64,000 bases of DNA from an uncultured Duncaniella sp. (GTDB lineage Bacteria; Bacteroidota; Bacteroidia; Bacteroidales; Muribaculaceae), in NCBI RefSeq assembly GCF_910577345.1, contig NZ_CAJTMT010000011.1, positions 30,193 to 94,192 of the forward strand, read 5' to 3'. Below, piece after piece: positions 18,266 through 26,416 of this stretch. The translations under genes and the position numbers were made by a program. Under the pieces are notes generated by a model that worked only from the letters and a program-made list of their open reading frames with translations, was not told the origin of the DNA and made no database searches. Position 1 is the stretch's first letter, and each line of letters begins with the position of its first letter.

Positions 18266-20080
18266 TTATTTCACGCTTATATGCGGTCCGTTGTCGCCGA
18301 CAATCAGCTTCGGGCCGGGGCGGTTATATCCGAATTCAGGGTTCGGGCAGTGATTCCCTTCAACCGTATAGCCATCGGTAGCCTCATCGAAATAGATGTA
18401 GAACGCGCGGTTGTTGGTCGCGTAGGGCGCATCAATCAGATTTTCAATCCTGTTTCCGCTGATGACTGAACCGGGCTGATTGGAGAGAGTGTAGATACCG
18501 CCGGCATCATAGAGCTGTGCTGCGAAATGGTGGACATGGTTGCCGGTGATTCGGTTGTTGCACATACCGCTTTCAAGTGCGGTCCATCCCCACCCCACAC
18601 AGATACCTGAGTAGTTGAGATGCGATACCTCGTTGTCGGCAATCGTGACGTCGCGCACATATCCCGCTCCTATGCCCACGCAACCCCAGTCCTCATTGGT
18701 GGCGTTGCGGATTGTATTGGCGGTAACCTTTATGTCGCGACATATATCTTCAGCCACTGCAGGAACGTAGGGGACGTGGGTCTCGAATCCGCCGTCGGGG
18801 AAGGTGCCCATCTGCAATGCGGTTCCGCCAATATCCTCAAAGGTGCATCCATTGACGGCAGAATTGCTGACCGCAGCCACATAGTCGAGACCGGTCGCTC
18901 CGAGATGGCGGAAACCGCACCCTATGAAATCAATTCCGGAGGCATGGCGGACGGTAATGGCAGCTTCCGGACGTGCGATCCATGCTTGATTTTCAAGCTC
19001 AGCTTTTTCGGGGAGGCCGGGGATATGGAGTTTGTAGGCATCGAGAAGTCTGAAACCTCCTTGGAGCGTCACATGTCCCTCATGGGACGGGCGCAGCCAT
19101 GATGCGTGTTCAAAATCTATATTTTCAAAACGGATGTCGCACACAGGGCGTTCGCGGCTTCCTTCAACCGCAAGAATCGTTTCAAGGAGCGGAACCACCA
19201 CCTCCCGGTTGTTCATATCCTCATCTGTCGAGGGATAATAGTAGATACGGCCCGAGGGATAGTCCTGATACCATTCACCCGGCTCGTCGAGGAGTTCGAG
19301 TGCGTTGGCGAAGAAGAAGGATGAATTTCCACGCTCACCACCGATGACCGGCTGCGGCCAGGGATGCTCGAATTCCAGACGGCTTTCAGGGTCATGGAAA
19401 GAGACAACAGTGTTGCCGTTCCCGTCATCCTTCATATCCTTGACGCGGAGAATGGCGATGGCCCAACGCTGATGCACGAACATTTCAAGCTGACGGGCCT
19501 TTGACAGGTCAAATTCGGGTGTAGGGACAGTGATAGTGCGGTCCTCGGTATTGAAATCAACCATCCGCTCCATGACTCCGGGAGCGAACTGCGATGCGCG
19601 CTGTGCTTTTTCACCATCGACGTAGAGCTGACGCGTCTCGACGATGCGCGTGCCGTTGAGCGGAGCTTCCGCCACCCATATCTTGTCGCGCAGATGCGGG
19701 GCCACACGGGAATCGTCACACCCACGCGTCCAGTCCGTCACCTCAACACCACCGCTTATGACCGCACGGGTTCCTTCCGGCGCACATATAACGGTCGCTG
19801 ATTTCTGATTTCCACTGTCCTCCGGACGTAGGAACAACGGGGAGGTCTGACGATAGACCCCTCCGTCAAGAATGATGCGGATGTCGTCGGCAGCTTCCGG
19901 CGCTTTCAACCTGCGCCATTCGCGGGCGCGCTTCAACGCCTCTCCTACCGTCTGCAATGGATGCTCACGACTACCGTTAGCCCTGTCAGAACCTCCGGAA
20001 GCCGATACATAAATGTTTCCTGAATACGATATGATGCCTGTCGATAGCACTAATGTGACAAGCAATGCGACAAATCTCAT
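18266..20080 (-). CDS. Exported right-handed beta-helix protein, GH141-like
   Basis: A 604-residue protein with an N-terminal signal segment (about 1-20), then IYVSASGGSDRANGSREHP, the opening typical of the parallel beta-helix group that includes GH141. Further typical points are LDGGVYRQTSPLFLRPEDSG, VISGGVEV and RQLYVDGEKAQRAS, followed by many beta-helix rungs (CTFEDIGGTALQMG, NRITGNHVHHF). GH141 contains an alpha-L-fucosidase used on the pectin RG-II and a xylanase, so a fucosidase or related role fits the neighbouring fucose genes. Other unclassified beta-helix proteins share this opening. It is the first gene of the minus operon, with a TATCTTTG box upstream. Confidence 0.75.
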   Translation of the reverse strand: MRFVALLVTLVLSTGIISYSGNIYVSASGGSDRANGSREHPLQTVGEALKRAREWRRLKAPEAADDIRIILDGGVYRQTSPLFLRPEDSGNQKSATVICAPEGTRAVISGGVEVTDWTRGCDDSRVAPHLRDKIWVAEAPLNGTRIVETRQLYVDGEKAQRASQFAPGVMERMVDFNTEDRTITVPTPEFDLSKARQLEMFVHQRWAIAILRVKDMKDDGNGNTVVSFHDPESRLEFEHPWPQPVIGGERGNSSFFFANALELLDEPGEWYQDYPSGRIYYYPSTDEDMNNREVVVPLLETILAVEGSRERPVCDIRFENIDFEHASWLRPSHEGHVTLQGGFRLLDAYKLHIPGLPEKAELENQAWIARPEAAITVRHASGIDFIGCGFRHLGATGLDYVAAVSNSAVNGCTFEDIGGTALQMGTFPDGGFETHVPYVPAVAEDICRDIKVTANTIRNATNEDWGCVGIGAGYVRDVTIADNEVSHLNYSGICVGWGWTALESGMCNNRITGNHVHHFAAQLYDAGGIYTLSNQPGSVISGNRIENLIDAPYATNNRAFYIYFDEATDGYTVEGNHCPNPEFGYNRPGPKLIVGDNGPHISVK

Positions 20081-20159
20081 GGTATCTCTTTGTTTCTGCT
20101 AAAGTTGCAATCATGCACGAAAAGCTGTCAATCCGGCATGAAAGTTAGATAATGTAAAG

Positions 20160-20167
20160 CAAAGATA
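20160..20167 (-). promoter_or_regulatory. -7 box of the beta-helix/xylosidase/methyltransferase operon
   Basis: Minus strand TATCTTTG, a full TAnnTTTG match, 79 bp upstream of the ATG at 20080. It lies back-to-back with the + strand box at 20221-20228, so the two operons appear to share one control region. Confidence 0.65.
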
Positions 20168-20220
20168 CAAATTCTCAATGAAATTAGAAAATTTTTATAT
20201 AGAATTAAGCTGAAAAGAAG

Positions 20221-20228
20221 TATATTTG
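20221..20228 (+). promoter_or_regulatory. -7 box of the URO-D/reactivase genes
   Basis: TATATTTG matches TAnnTTTG, 45 bp before the ATG at 20274. The box overlaps a possible TTG start at 20226, which argues for the downstream ATG. Confidence 0.65.
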
Positions 20229-20273
20229 CAGTCAGATTCGATAATTCTCCAATTTCAGCATATTGTAAAAACC

Positions 20274-21287
20274 ATGAAAATGAATATGACCCGGTGGATG
20301 CGCGATATAATAGAGCGCAAAAATGTTGAAGCCATCCCTGTGATGACCCATCCGGGAATTGAAATAATAGGTGATACGGTGCTTAAAGCCGTAAGCGACG
20401 GTGAAACACACCATAAAGCCATCGTGGCGCTTGCCGAAAAGTATCCCACTGCGGCTGCTACGGTCATTATGGACCTCACTGTCGAAGCGGAAGCCTTCGG
20501 TGCGGAAATATCATTTCCCGAAAACGAAGTCCCCGCTGTCATAGGCCATCTTCTGGACACTCCGGAGGACATAGACAACCTGAAAGTCCCCTCGCTCAAA
20601 GCCGGCAGGGTCCCCGAATATATAAAAGCCAACCTTCTTGCCGCACGGTCAATCACCGACCGTCCGGTCCTCGCGGGTTGCATCGGGCCTTTCTCTCTCG
20701 CAGGCCGTCTCTACGACATGTCGGAAATCATGATTCTCATATATCAGAATCCCGATGCCGCACATACACTTCTTTCAAAATGCACTGACTATATCCTGAA
20801 ATACTGCAAGGCGCTGAAGGAAACAGGCGTGAACGGCGTAGTCATGGCCGAGCCTGCAGCCGGACTGATGTCGGACGAGGATTGCAAACGTTTCTCCTCG
20901 GACTACGTCAAATATATCGTGGACAAAGTGCAGGACGACTATTTTACCGTCATACTCCACAACTGCGGCAACACCGGTCACTGCACCCGCGCGATGGTGG
21001 CCACCGGTGCCGGTGCCTATCACTTCGGCAACAAATGCGACATGGCCGAAGTCATCCGCGAGGTTCCTGCCGATGCACTTGCGATGGGCAATCTCGACCC
21101 GGTTTCGGTGTTCAAGGATGCGACTCCGGATGAGATGCGCACCGAGACGCGTAAACTGCTCGAACGGATGAAGGAATATCCCAATTTCGTGCTTTCGAGC
21201 GGTTGCGACACTCCGCCGCATACCCCCTTCGCCAATATCGACACATTCTTCGAAACTCTCGAAGAATTCAACCGCAGCCAATCGTAA
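20274..21287 (+). CDS. URO-D-family methylcobamide methyltransferase (MtaA/MtbA/CmuA-like)
   Basis: A 337-residue cytoplasmic protein of the uroporphyrinogen decarboxylase superfamily. I place the start at ATG 20274 because the longer frame overlaps a promoter box. It carries the zinc triad of methylcobamide:thiol methyltransferases: H229 and C231 (LHNCGN) and C311 (SSGCDTPP), with spacing like MtbA. GHLLDTPEDIDNL and MGNLDP are also family features. It is therefore a methyltransferase, not a haem-pathway decarboxylase. It probably moves a methyl group to or from a corrinoid protein, for which the B12 module of the fusion protein at 12900 is the obvious local partner. A gap of 42 bp leads to the reactivase-like gene. 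Confidence 0.85.
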   Translation: MKMNMTRWMRDIIERKNVEAIPVMTHPGIEIIGDTVLKAVSDGETHHKAIVALAEKYPTAAATVIMDLTVEAEAFGAEISFPENEVPAVIGHLLDTPEDIDNLKVPSLKAGRVPEYIKANLLAARSITDRPVLAGCIGPFSLAGRLYDMSEIMILIYQNPDAAHTLLSKCTDYILKYCKALKETGVNGVVMAEPAAGLMSDEDCKRFSSDYVKYIVDKVQDDYFTVILHNCGNTGHCTRAMVATGAGAYHFGNKCDMAEVIREVPADALAMGNLDPVSVFKDATPDEMRTETRKLLERMKEYPNFVLSSGCDTPPHTPFANIDTFFETLEEFNRSQS

Positions 21288-21329
21288 ACGAAGAATCTGC
21301 ACAAAAGACATATCATTAACCATTGAACA

Positions 21330-22034
21330 ATGATTAAAAAGGAGCTTACATTCGACAGTCTTGCCATCAGCCCGGCCGACATCTACGAACAGATGGGCTA
21401 CGGCTCAGCCATCCCCGACGAAATGACCGTCAAGGAGACTGCAAGCCTGTGTGAGCATATCAGCTCCTTCCTCCGTGCAAGATTCTGCTTCTTCATCACC
21501 GATGGCTCCCTTGACACCGACAGCAATCTCCTCTCTGCCGTCGGGCGCGACTTCTCGATTGGCCGCATCATCTCGCGTCAGCTCAGAGGCTCACGCAGAT
21601 ATGCCTTCTTCGTCGCAACCGCAGGTATGGAATTCGAGGAGTTCCAACACAAGTTGATGGCGGAAGGCGACATGGTAAAGGTCTTCATCGCCGATGCCAT
21701 CGGCAGCGTAATCGCTGAAAAAGCAGCCGACCGCATGGAAGAGGAGCTTCAGACTCTCCTCGCCCCTTCCGGATGGAAACACACCAACCGTTTCAGTCCC
21801 GGATATTGCGGATGGCATGTGAGCGAACAGCAGAAACTTTTCGCACTCTTCCCGGAAGAGAATCCGTGTGGAGTCATCCTGTCAGACTCAAGTCTCATGA
21901 CACCGATAAAATCTGTCAGCGGTGTCATCGGCCTCGGAGACACGGTGCGCAAACTCGATTACTCCTGCGGTCTCTGCGATTACCGCCAATGCTATAAACG
22001 CAAGGCCGTCCCCAAAATTCCACACTCCACATAG
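21330..22034 (+). CDS. Stand-alone MetH-type activation domain protein (corrinoid reactivation)
   Basis: A 234-residue protein. The middle and C-terminal part match the AdoMet-binding activation domain of cobalamin-dependent methionine synthase: RFSPGYCGW (154-162) and MTPIKSVSGVIGLG (190-203). It ends with a cysteine cluster C213-x2-C216-x4-C221 (CGLCDYRQC), often seen in free-standing members and possibly binding an iron-sulfur cluster or zinc. MetH needs such a domain to re-methylate oxidised cobalamin with AdoMet. The fusion protein at 12900 lacks this domain, so this gene supplies the missing part. It is 42 bp behind the methyltransferase gene and 64 bp before fucI. Confidence 0.82.
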   Translation: MIKKELTFDSLAISPADIYEQMGYGSAIPDEMTVKETASLCEHISSFLRARFCFFITDGSLDTDSNLLSAVGRDFSIGRIISRQLRGSRRYAFFVATAGMEFEEFQHKLMAEGDMVKVFIADAIGSVIAEKAADRMEEELQTLLAPSGWKHTNRFSPGYCGWHVSEQQKLFALFPEENPCGVILSDSSLMTPIKSVSGVIGLGDTVRKLDYSCGLCDYRQCYKRKAVPKIPHST

Positions 22035-22056
22035 AGTGAATCTCAGCTTTTTTCAT

Positions 22057-22064
22057 TAGATTTG
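22057..22064 (+). promoter_or_regulatory. -7 box before fucI
   Basis: TAGATTTG matches TAnnTTTG, 34 bp upstream of the fucI ATG at 22099. No clear -33 TTTG is seen. It suggests fucI can also be transcribed apart from the two methyl-transfer genes. Confidence 0.55.
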
Positions 22065-22098
22065 CATCATAACTTCTATACAAAATATCATCAGTATC

Positions 22099-23877
22099 AT
22101 GAACACTTACCCTAAAATCGGTATTCGCCCCGTCATTGACGCCCGTCAAGGGGGTATCCGCGAAAGTCTTGAAGACAAGACAATGAATCTGGCCAAAGCT
22201 GTGGCCGACCTCATATCAGCCAACCTCCGCTACCCTGACGGAACCCCCGTCCAGTGTGTAATCGCTGACGGCACCATCGGCCGTGTGCCCGAAACTGCCG
22301 CCTGTGCAGAGAAATTCGAGCGCGAGGGTGTAGGCGCAACAATCACCGTCACCTCATGCTGGTGCTACGGTTCTGAAACAATGGACATGAATCCCCACTG
22401 GCCTAAAGCTGTCTGGGGCTTCAACGGAACCGAACGTCCGGGTGCCGTATATCTCGCAGCCGTTCTTGCAGCTCACGCACAGAAGGGTCTCCCCGCATTC
22501 GGCATCTACGGTCACGACGTGCAGGACCTCGACGACAATACCATCCCCGCCGACGTTGCAGAGAAACTTCTCCGCTTCACCCGTGCGGCTCTCGCAGTTG
22601 CCCTCATGCGCGGCAAGTCGTATCTCTCTATCGGCTCTGTTTCGATGGGTATCGCCGGCTCCATCGTCAACCCTGACTTCTTCCAGGAATATCTCGGTAT
22701 GCGCACCGAATCAGTCGACTCTGCAGAACTCATCCGCCGCATGACTCTCGGCATCTACGACCAGGAGGAATATGCAAAGGCGATGGAGTGGACTGAAAAA
22801 TATTGCAAGCCCCGCGAAGGCGAGGACTTCAAGAACCGTCCCGAAAAGAAAAAGACCCGCGAGGAAAAGGAAGCCGACTGGGAATTCATTGTCAAGATGA
22901 CCCTCATCGTGCGCGACCTTCTCAAAGGCAATCCCAAACTCCGCGAGATGGGCTACAAGGAAGAGGCTCTCGGCCACAACGCAATCGCCGGTGGTTTCCA
23001 GGGTCAGCGCCAGTGGACCGACTTCTATCCCAACGGTGACTTCACCGAGGCGCTCCTCAACACCTCGTTTGACTGGAACGGTATCCGCGAGGCATTCGTA
23101 TTCGCAACCGAGAACGATTCCTGCAACGGCGTTGCAATGCTCTTCGGTCACCTTCTCACCAACCGTGCCCAGTTCTTCAGCGATGTCCGCACTTACTGGA
23201 GCCCCGAGGCTGTGAAGCGTGTGACCGGCAAAGAACTTACAGGCCGTGCAGCCGGCGGTATGATTCACCTCATCAACTCCGGTGCGACCACCCTCGACGG
23301 AACAGGCCAATCAGTCGACGCAGAAGGCAACCCCACAATGAAACCCCACTGGGAAATGAACAATGAAGACGTTGAAAAGTGTCTCGGAGCCACCACATGG
23401 TATCCTGCTGACCGCGACTACTTCCGTGGAGGCGGTTTCTCTTCCAACTTCCTCACCAAGGGTGGAATGCCTGTGACCATGAGCCGTCTCAACCTCGTCA
23501 AAGGCCTCGGCCCGGTTCTCCAGATTGCAGAAGGCTGGACAGCCGACGTTGATCCCGAAATCATGAAGGTTCTCGACATGCGCACCGACCCCACCTGGCC
23601 CACCACATGGTTCGTTCCCCGTCTCTGCCCCGACCGCGACGCATTCAAGGATGTCTACTCGGTGATGAACAACTGGGGTGCAAACCACGGCGCAATCTCT
23701 TACGGACATATCGGTCAGGACCTCATCACCCTCGCTTCGATTCTCCGAATCCCCGTATGTATGCACAACGTTGAGGACGACAAGATTTTCCGTCCCGCCG
23801 CATGGAATGCATTCGGCATGGACAAGGAAGGCTCCGACTACCGCGCATGTGCCGCCTACGGTCCCATCTACAAGTAA
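22099..23877 (+). CDS. fucI: L-fucose isomerase
   Basis: A 592-residue cytoplasmic isomerase, almost the same length as E. coli FucI (591), which converts L-fucose to L-fuculose and also acts on D-arabinose. The match runs end to end: [47 protein letters not shown]-type motif [13 protein letters not shown] with the catalytic Glu, [12 protein letters not shown] with the catalytic Asp, and NWGANHG with the metal-binding His. A kinase (fucK) and the classical fucA are not in this window. A terminator with 9-nt repeats follows. Confidence 0.96.
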   Translation: MNTYPKIGIRPVIDARQGGIRESLEDKTMNLAKAVADLISANLRYPDGTPVQCVIADGTIGRVPETAACAEKFEREGVGATITVTSCWCYGSETMDMNPHWPKAVWGFNGTERPGAVYLAAVLAAHAQKGLPAFGIYGHDVQDLDDNTIPADVAEKLLRFTRAALAVALMRGKSYLSIGSVSMGIAGSIVNPDFFQEYLGMRTESVDSAELIRRMTLGIYDQEEYAKAMEWTEKYCKPREGEDFKNRPEKKKTREEKEADWEFIVKMTLIVRDLLKGNPKLREMGYKEEALGHNAIAGGFQGQRQWTDFYPNGDFTEALLNTSFDWNGIREAFVFATENDSCNGVAMLFGHLLTNRAQFFSDVRTYWSPEAVKRVTGKELTGRAAGGMIHLINSGATTLDGTGQSVDAEGNPTMKPHWEMNNEDVEKCLGATTWYPADRDYFRGGGFSSNFLTKGGMPVTMSRLNLVKGLGPVLQIAEGWTADVDPEIMKVLDMRTDPTWPTTWFVPRLCPDRDAFKDVYSVMNNWGANHGAISYGHIGQDLITLASILRIPVCMHNVEDDKIFRPAAWNAFGMDKEGSDYRACAAYGPIYK

Positions 23878-23924
23878 TCAAAACATGGCTGTAGCATGAT
23901 TGACAAGCCATAGATTTTTAGAAT

Positions 23925-23987
23925 ACGGAAGGACAGAAGAAATAATATGATGTCACAACTTTTGTTTCCTTTGTCCTTCCGTCTTTT
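23925..23987 (+). terminator. Terminator of fucI, also a 9-nt-repeat element
   Basis: ACGGAAGGACAGAAGAAA (23925-23942) pairs with the complementary arm 23965-23982 with two mismatches, followed by a T-rich tail. The arms fall into the same 9-nt units (cttttgttt, cctttgtcc, ttccgtctt) as the other intergenic repeats. Confidence 0.7.
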
Positions 23988-24040
23988 TTATCTCTTGCCG
24001 TCGCATTTCATCTGCTATAGCCCATCTAAACCAGAAATAT

Positions 24041-24430
24041 ATGGAAAATAAGGAAAAAGGCTACCCGATGCGCCCCTACAAGGTGTCGGTGAAGCGTTTC
24101 TGCCGCACACTCGATCTGAAAGATGACCCCGAACTCATCCGCGAATACCGCAAGCGTCATGCCGAAGAAAACTTCTGGCCTGAGATTCTTGAAGGCATCA
24201 AGGAGGTGGGCATCCTCGAAATGGACATTTACCTGCGCGGGACACGCCTGATGATGATTCTTGAAGTTCCGGAGGATCTTGACCTCGACGAAGCAATGAC
24301 CCGTCTGGCCACCCTGCCGAGACAGCAGGAATGGGAAGACTACATGTCGATTTTCCAGCAGGCCGAACCGGGAGCATCATCAGCTGAAAAATGGCAACCC
24401 ATGGAACGGGTGTTCCATCTGTATGACTGA
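24041..24430 (+). CDS. L-rhamnose mutarotase family protein (RhaM/DUF718)
   Basis: A 129-residue ferredoxin-fold-like small protein. It shows RKRHAEENFWPEILEGIKEVGI and then MDIYLRGTRLMMILEVPEDLD, the pattern of the RhaM family in which the conserved His and the YLRG strand form the sugar site. The ending WQPMERVFHLYD matches the family end. The family interconverts the anomers of L-rhamnose; beside fucI and fucP an L-fucose mutarotase role is likely, since 6-deoxy-sugars are close relatives. The gene lies 163 bp after fucI and 111 bp before fucP. Confidence 0.85.
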   Translation: MENKEKGYPMRPYKVSVKRFCRTLDLKDDPELIREYRKRHAEENFWPEILEGIKEVGILEMDIYLRGTRLMMILEVPEDLDLDEAMTRLATLPRQQEWEDYMSIFQQAEPGASSAEKWQPMERVFHLYD

Positions 24431-24541
24431 ACCGACAATCGCTTCACTCTTTTAAACCAATCAAAAGAAGTCATCCTCTAAAACCTTACCTCTCACCCTT
24501 ACCTTAGACCAACCTGTAAAAAACTGTATTCTCCACAAAAA

Positions 24542-25843
24542 ATGAAAGAGAACCAATCACTCCTTCGGGCCAACGGAATAAATTACCTTGTGCCTTTCAT
24601 TCTCATCACAAGTTGCTTTGCGTTGTGGGGCTTCGCCAACGACATCACCAATCCTATGGTGAAAGCTTTCTCCAAGATATTCCGCATGAGCGTCACCGAC
24701 GGTACACTCGTCCAGGTGGCATTCTACGGCGGCTACTTCGCAATGGCCTTCCCGGCTGCAATCTTTATCCGCAGATTCTCCTACAAAGCAGGTGTGCTTC
24801 TCGGTCTCGGCCTCTACGCCTGCGGTGCATTCCTCTTCTATCCCGCGATGCTGACCGGAAGTTACTACCCCTTCCTCATCGCATACTTCATCCTCACATG
24901 CGGCCTCTCATTCCTCGAAACAAGCTGTAACCCCTATATTCTCTCAATGGGTTCGGAGGAGACAGCTACACGCCGCCTAAACATGGCGCAGTCCTTCAAC
25001 CCTGTCGGGTCACTGCTCGGCATGTGGACAGCCATGACCTTCATTCAGGCGAAACTCAACCCGATGGAATCGGAAGCCCGCGCTACACTCAGCGATGCGG
25101 AATTTGAAGCCGTGCGCGACGCAGACCTTCTTACACTTATCACCCCCTATGTCTTCATCGGACTTGTCGTCCTCTTGATGTTTGTCGTCATCGCCATCAC
25201 CAAAATGCCCAAAAATGGCGACAAATCACACGACATCAATTTCCTCTCCACCCTAAAGCGCATCTTCTCGCTCAGCCGCTACCGCGAAGGTGTCATCGCG
25301 CAGTTCTTCTATGTAGGCGCACAGATTATGTGCTGGACATTCATCATCCAGTATGGCACACGCGTGTTCATGCTTGAAGGTCTTGATGAAAAGAGCGCTG
25401 AAGTCCTCTCGCAGAAATTCAACATCATCGCGATGGCAATCTTCTGCTGCAGCCGCTTTGTCTGCACCTACCTCCTGCGCTACATCAACGCCGGTCGTCT
25501 TCTCGCCGTGCTTGCCACAGCAGCAGCCATACTGACAGTAGGTGTAATAGTCTTCCAGGACCGCATGGGCGTTTACTGCCTCGTCGGTGTCTCGGCCTGC
25601 ATGTCGCTCATGTTCCCGACCATCTACGGTATCGCCCTCAATGGCCTCGGCGACGATGCCAAATTCGGTGCGGCCGGTCTCATCATGGCCATCCTCGGCG
25701 GTTCGGTCCTCCCCCCGCTTCAGGCACGAATCATCGACTGCGGCACAATCGCCAACCTCCCCGCCGTCAACCTCTCCTTCATCCTCCCCCTCATCTGCTT
25801 CCTCGTCATCATCCTCTACGGCATCCGCCGCGCAAAAGACTGA
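24542..25843 (+). CDS. fucP: L-fucose permease family (MFS, FucP-like)
   Basis: A 433-residue inner membrane transporter with about 12 predicted helices. The first helix motif CFALWGFANDITNPMVKAF is nearly diagnostic for FucP, and the helix-5 region FLETSCNPYILSMG with TRRLNMAQSFNPVG also fits. The family brings in L-fucose (and related sugars such as L-galactose) by H+ symport. Gene order after fucI and the mutarotase supports a sugar of this shape. It ends 56 bp before a perfect hairpin. Confidence 0.92.
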   Translation: MKENQSLLRANGINYLVPFILITSCFALWGFANDITNPMVKAFSKIFRMSVTDGTLVQVAFYGGYFAMAFPAAIFIRRFSYKAGVLLGLGLYACGAFLFYPAMLTGSYYPFLIAYFILTCGLSFLETSCNPYILSMGSEETATRRLNMAQSFNPVGSLLGMWTAMTFIQAKLNPMESEARATLSDAEFEAVRDADLLTLITPYVFIGLVVLLMFVVIAITKMPKNGDKSHDINFLSTLKRIFSLSRYREGVIAQFFYVGAQIMCWTFIIQYGTRVFMLEGLDEKSAEVLSQKFNIIAMAIFCCSRFVCTYLLRYINAGRLLAVLATAAAILTVGVIVFQDRMGVYCLVGVSACMSLMFPTIYGIALNGLGDDAKFGAAGLIMAILGGSVLPPLQARIIDCGTIANLPAVNLSFILPLICFLVIILYGIRRAKD

Positions 25844-25899
25844 CGGATTCTAAAAGATTTCAAATCTAACTTCATACAAAAAAACTATTTTGGGGTATT

Positions 25900-25953
25900 A
25901 AGTTCTTTTATCCTATTGGCATTATCAATAATGCCAATAGGATAAAAGAACTT
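25900..25953. terminator. Perfect 26-bp hairpin after fucP
   Basis: Bases 25900-25925 and 25928-25953 are exact reverse complements with a 2-nt loop. The stem holds TTTTATCCTATTGGCATTAT. It sits between convergent units (fucP and the remnant at 25958) and probably ends both. Confidence 0.7.
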
Positions 25954-25957
25954 CTAA

Positions 25958-26341
25958 TCAATCCTTTTTCGGGATGTTGAATTGGGCGGTTTCGGAGTGG
26001 TATATTGTGGCGAGGAAGAGGGAGTTTTGGGCAAACCATGAGCGAGCGTCGTCAGGGAAATCCGAGCCGACAAGACGGGCATCGGGGAGGAGATTGTTAT
26101 CAACCAGATATTCGCATAACTCTATTGATGCATCATCCCGCAACAACAACGTTGCACCAGCTTTTGTCGACTCCTCGGGACTGTAGTACGGATTTCCTGG
26201 AATATCGACAAGACCGGCACAATCCGGCAGGATGCGATTCCTGCCATTCTCGCGTTGACACAAGATATTTTCGTGTGTTACGTTTATTCTTTGATACTTT
26301 CGCCATATTATAATTTGCAGTTTCAAATATATTAATGACAA
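25958..26341 (-). pseudogene. ATG-less open frame, possible gene remnant
   Basis: A 127-codon frame that opens only with TTG at 26339-26341 and has no ATG anywhere. The C-terminal two thirds look protein-like (PGNPYYSPEESTKAG, LLLRDDASIELCEYLVDNN, DARSWFAQNSLFLATIYHSE). I recognise no family. It is boxed between two hairpins (25900-25953 and 26342-26388). It may be the end of a decayed gene or a chance frame; neither can be excluded. Confidence 0.3.
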
Positions 26342-26396
26342 ACGGACAGAAGCGACAATTGTTATGCGGAATTGTCGCTCCTGTCCGTCTTATTTT
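26342..26396. terminator. 19-bp hairpin with T-rich tail
   Basis: ACGGACAGAAGCGACAATT (26342-26360) pairs with 26370-26388 with one mismatch. The + side continues into TTATTTTTTAT. It lies 28 bp beyond the stop of the minus-strand dehydrogenase gene. Confidence 0.7.
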
Positions 26397-26416
26397 TTAT
26401 CGGTATGCTTTCCGTT

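Noticed and set aside
20081..20273. Cobalamin riboswitch in the divergent control region
   Set aside because: Attractive given the B12 enzymes, but the gap is short and I could not find a B12-box-like core; a covariance-model scan would decide.
20274..21287. Uroporphyrinogen decarboxylase HemE
   Set aside because: The zinc triad HNC plus a later C is the methyltransferase signature and the genes around it are not haem genes.
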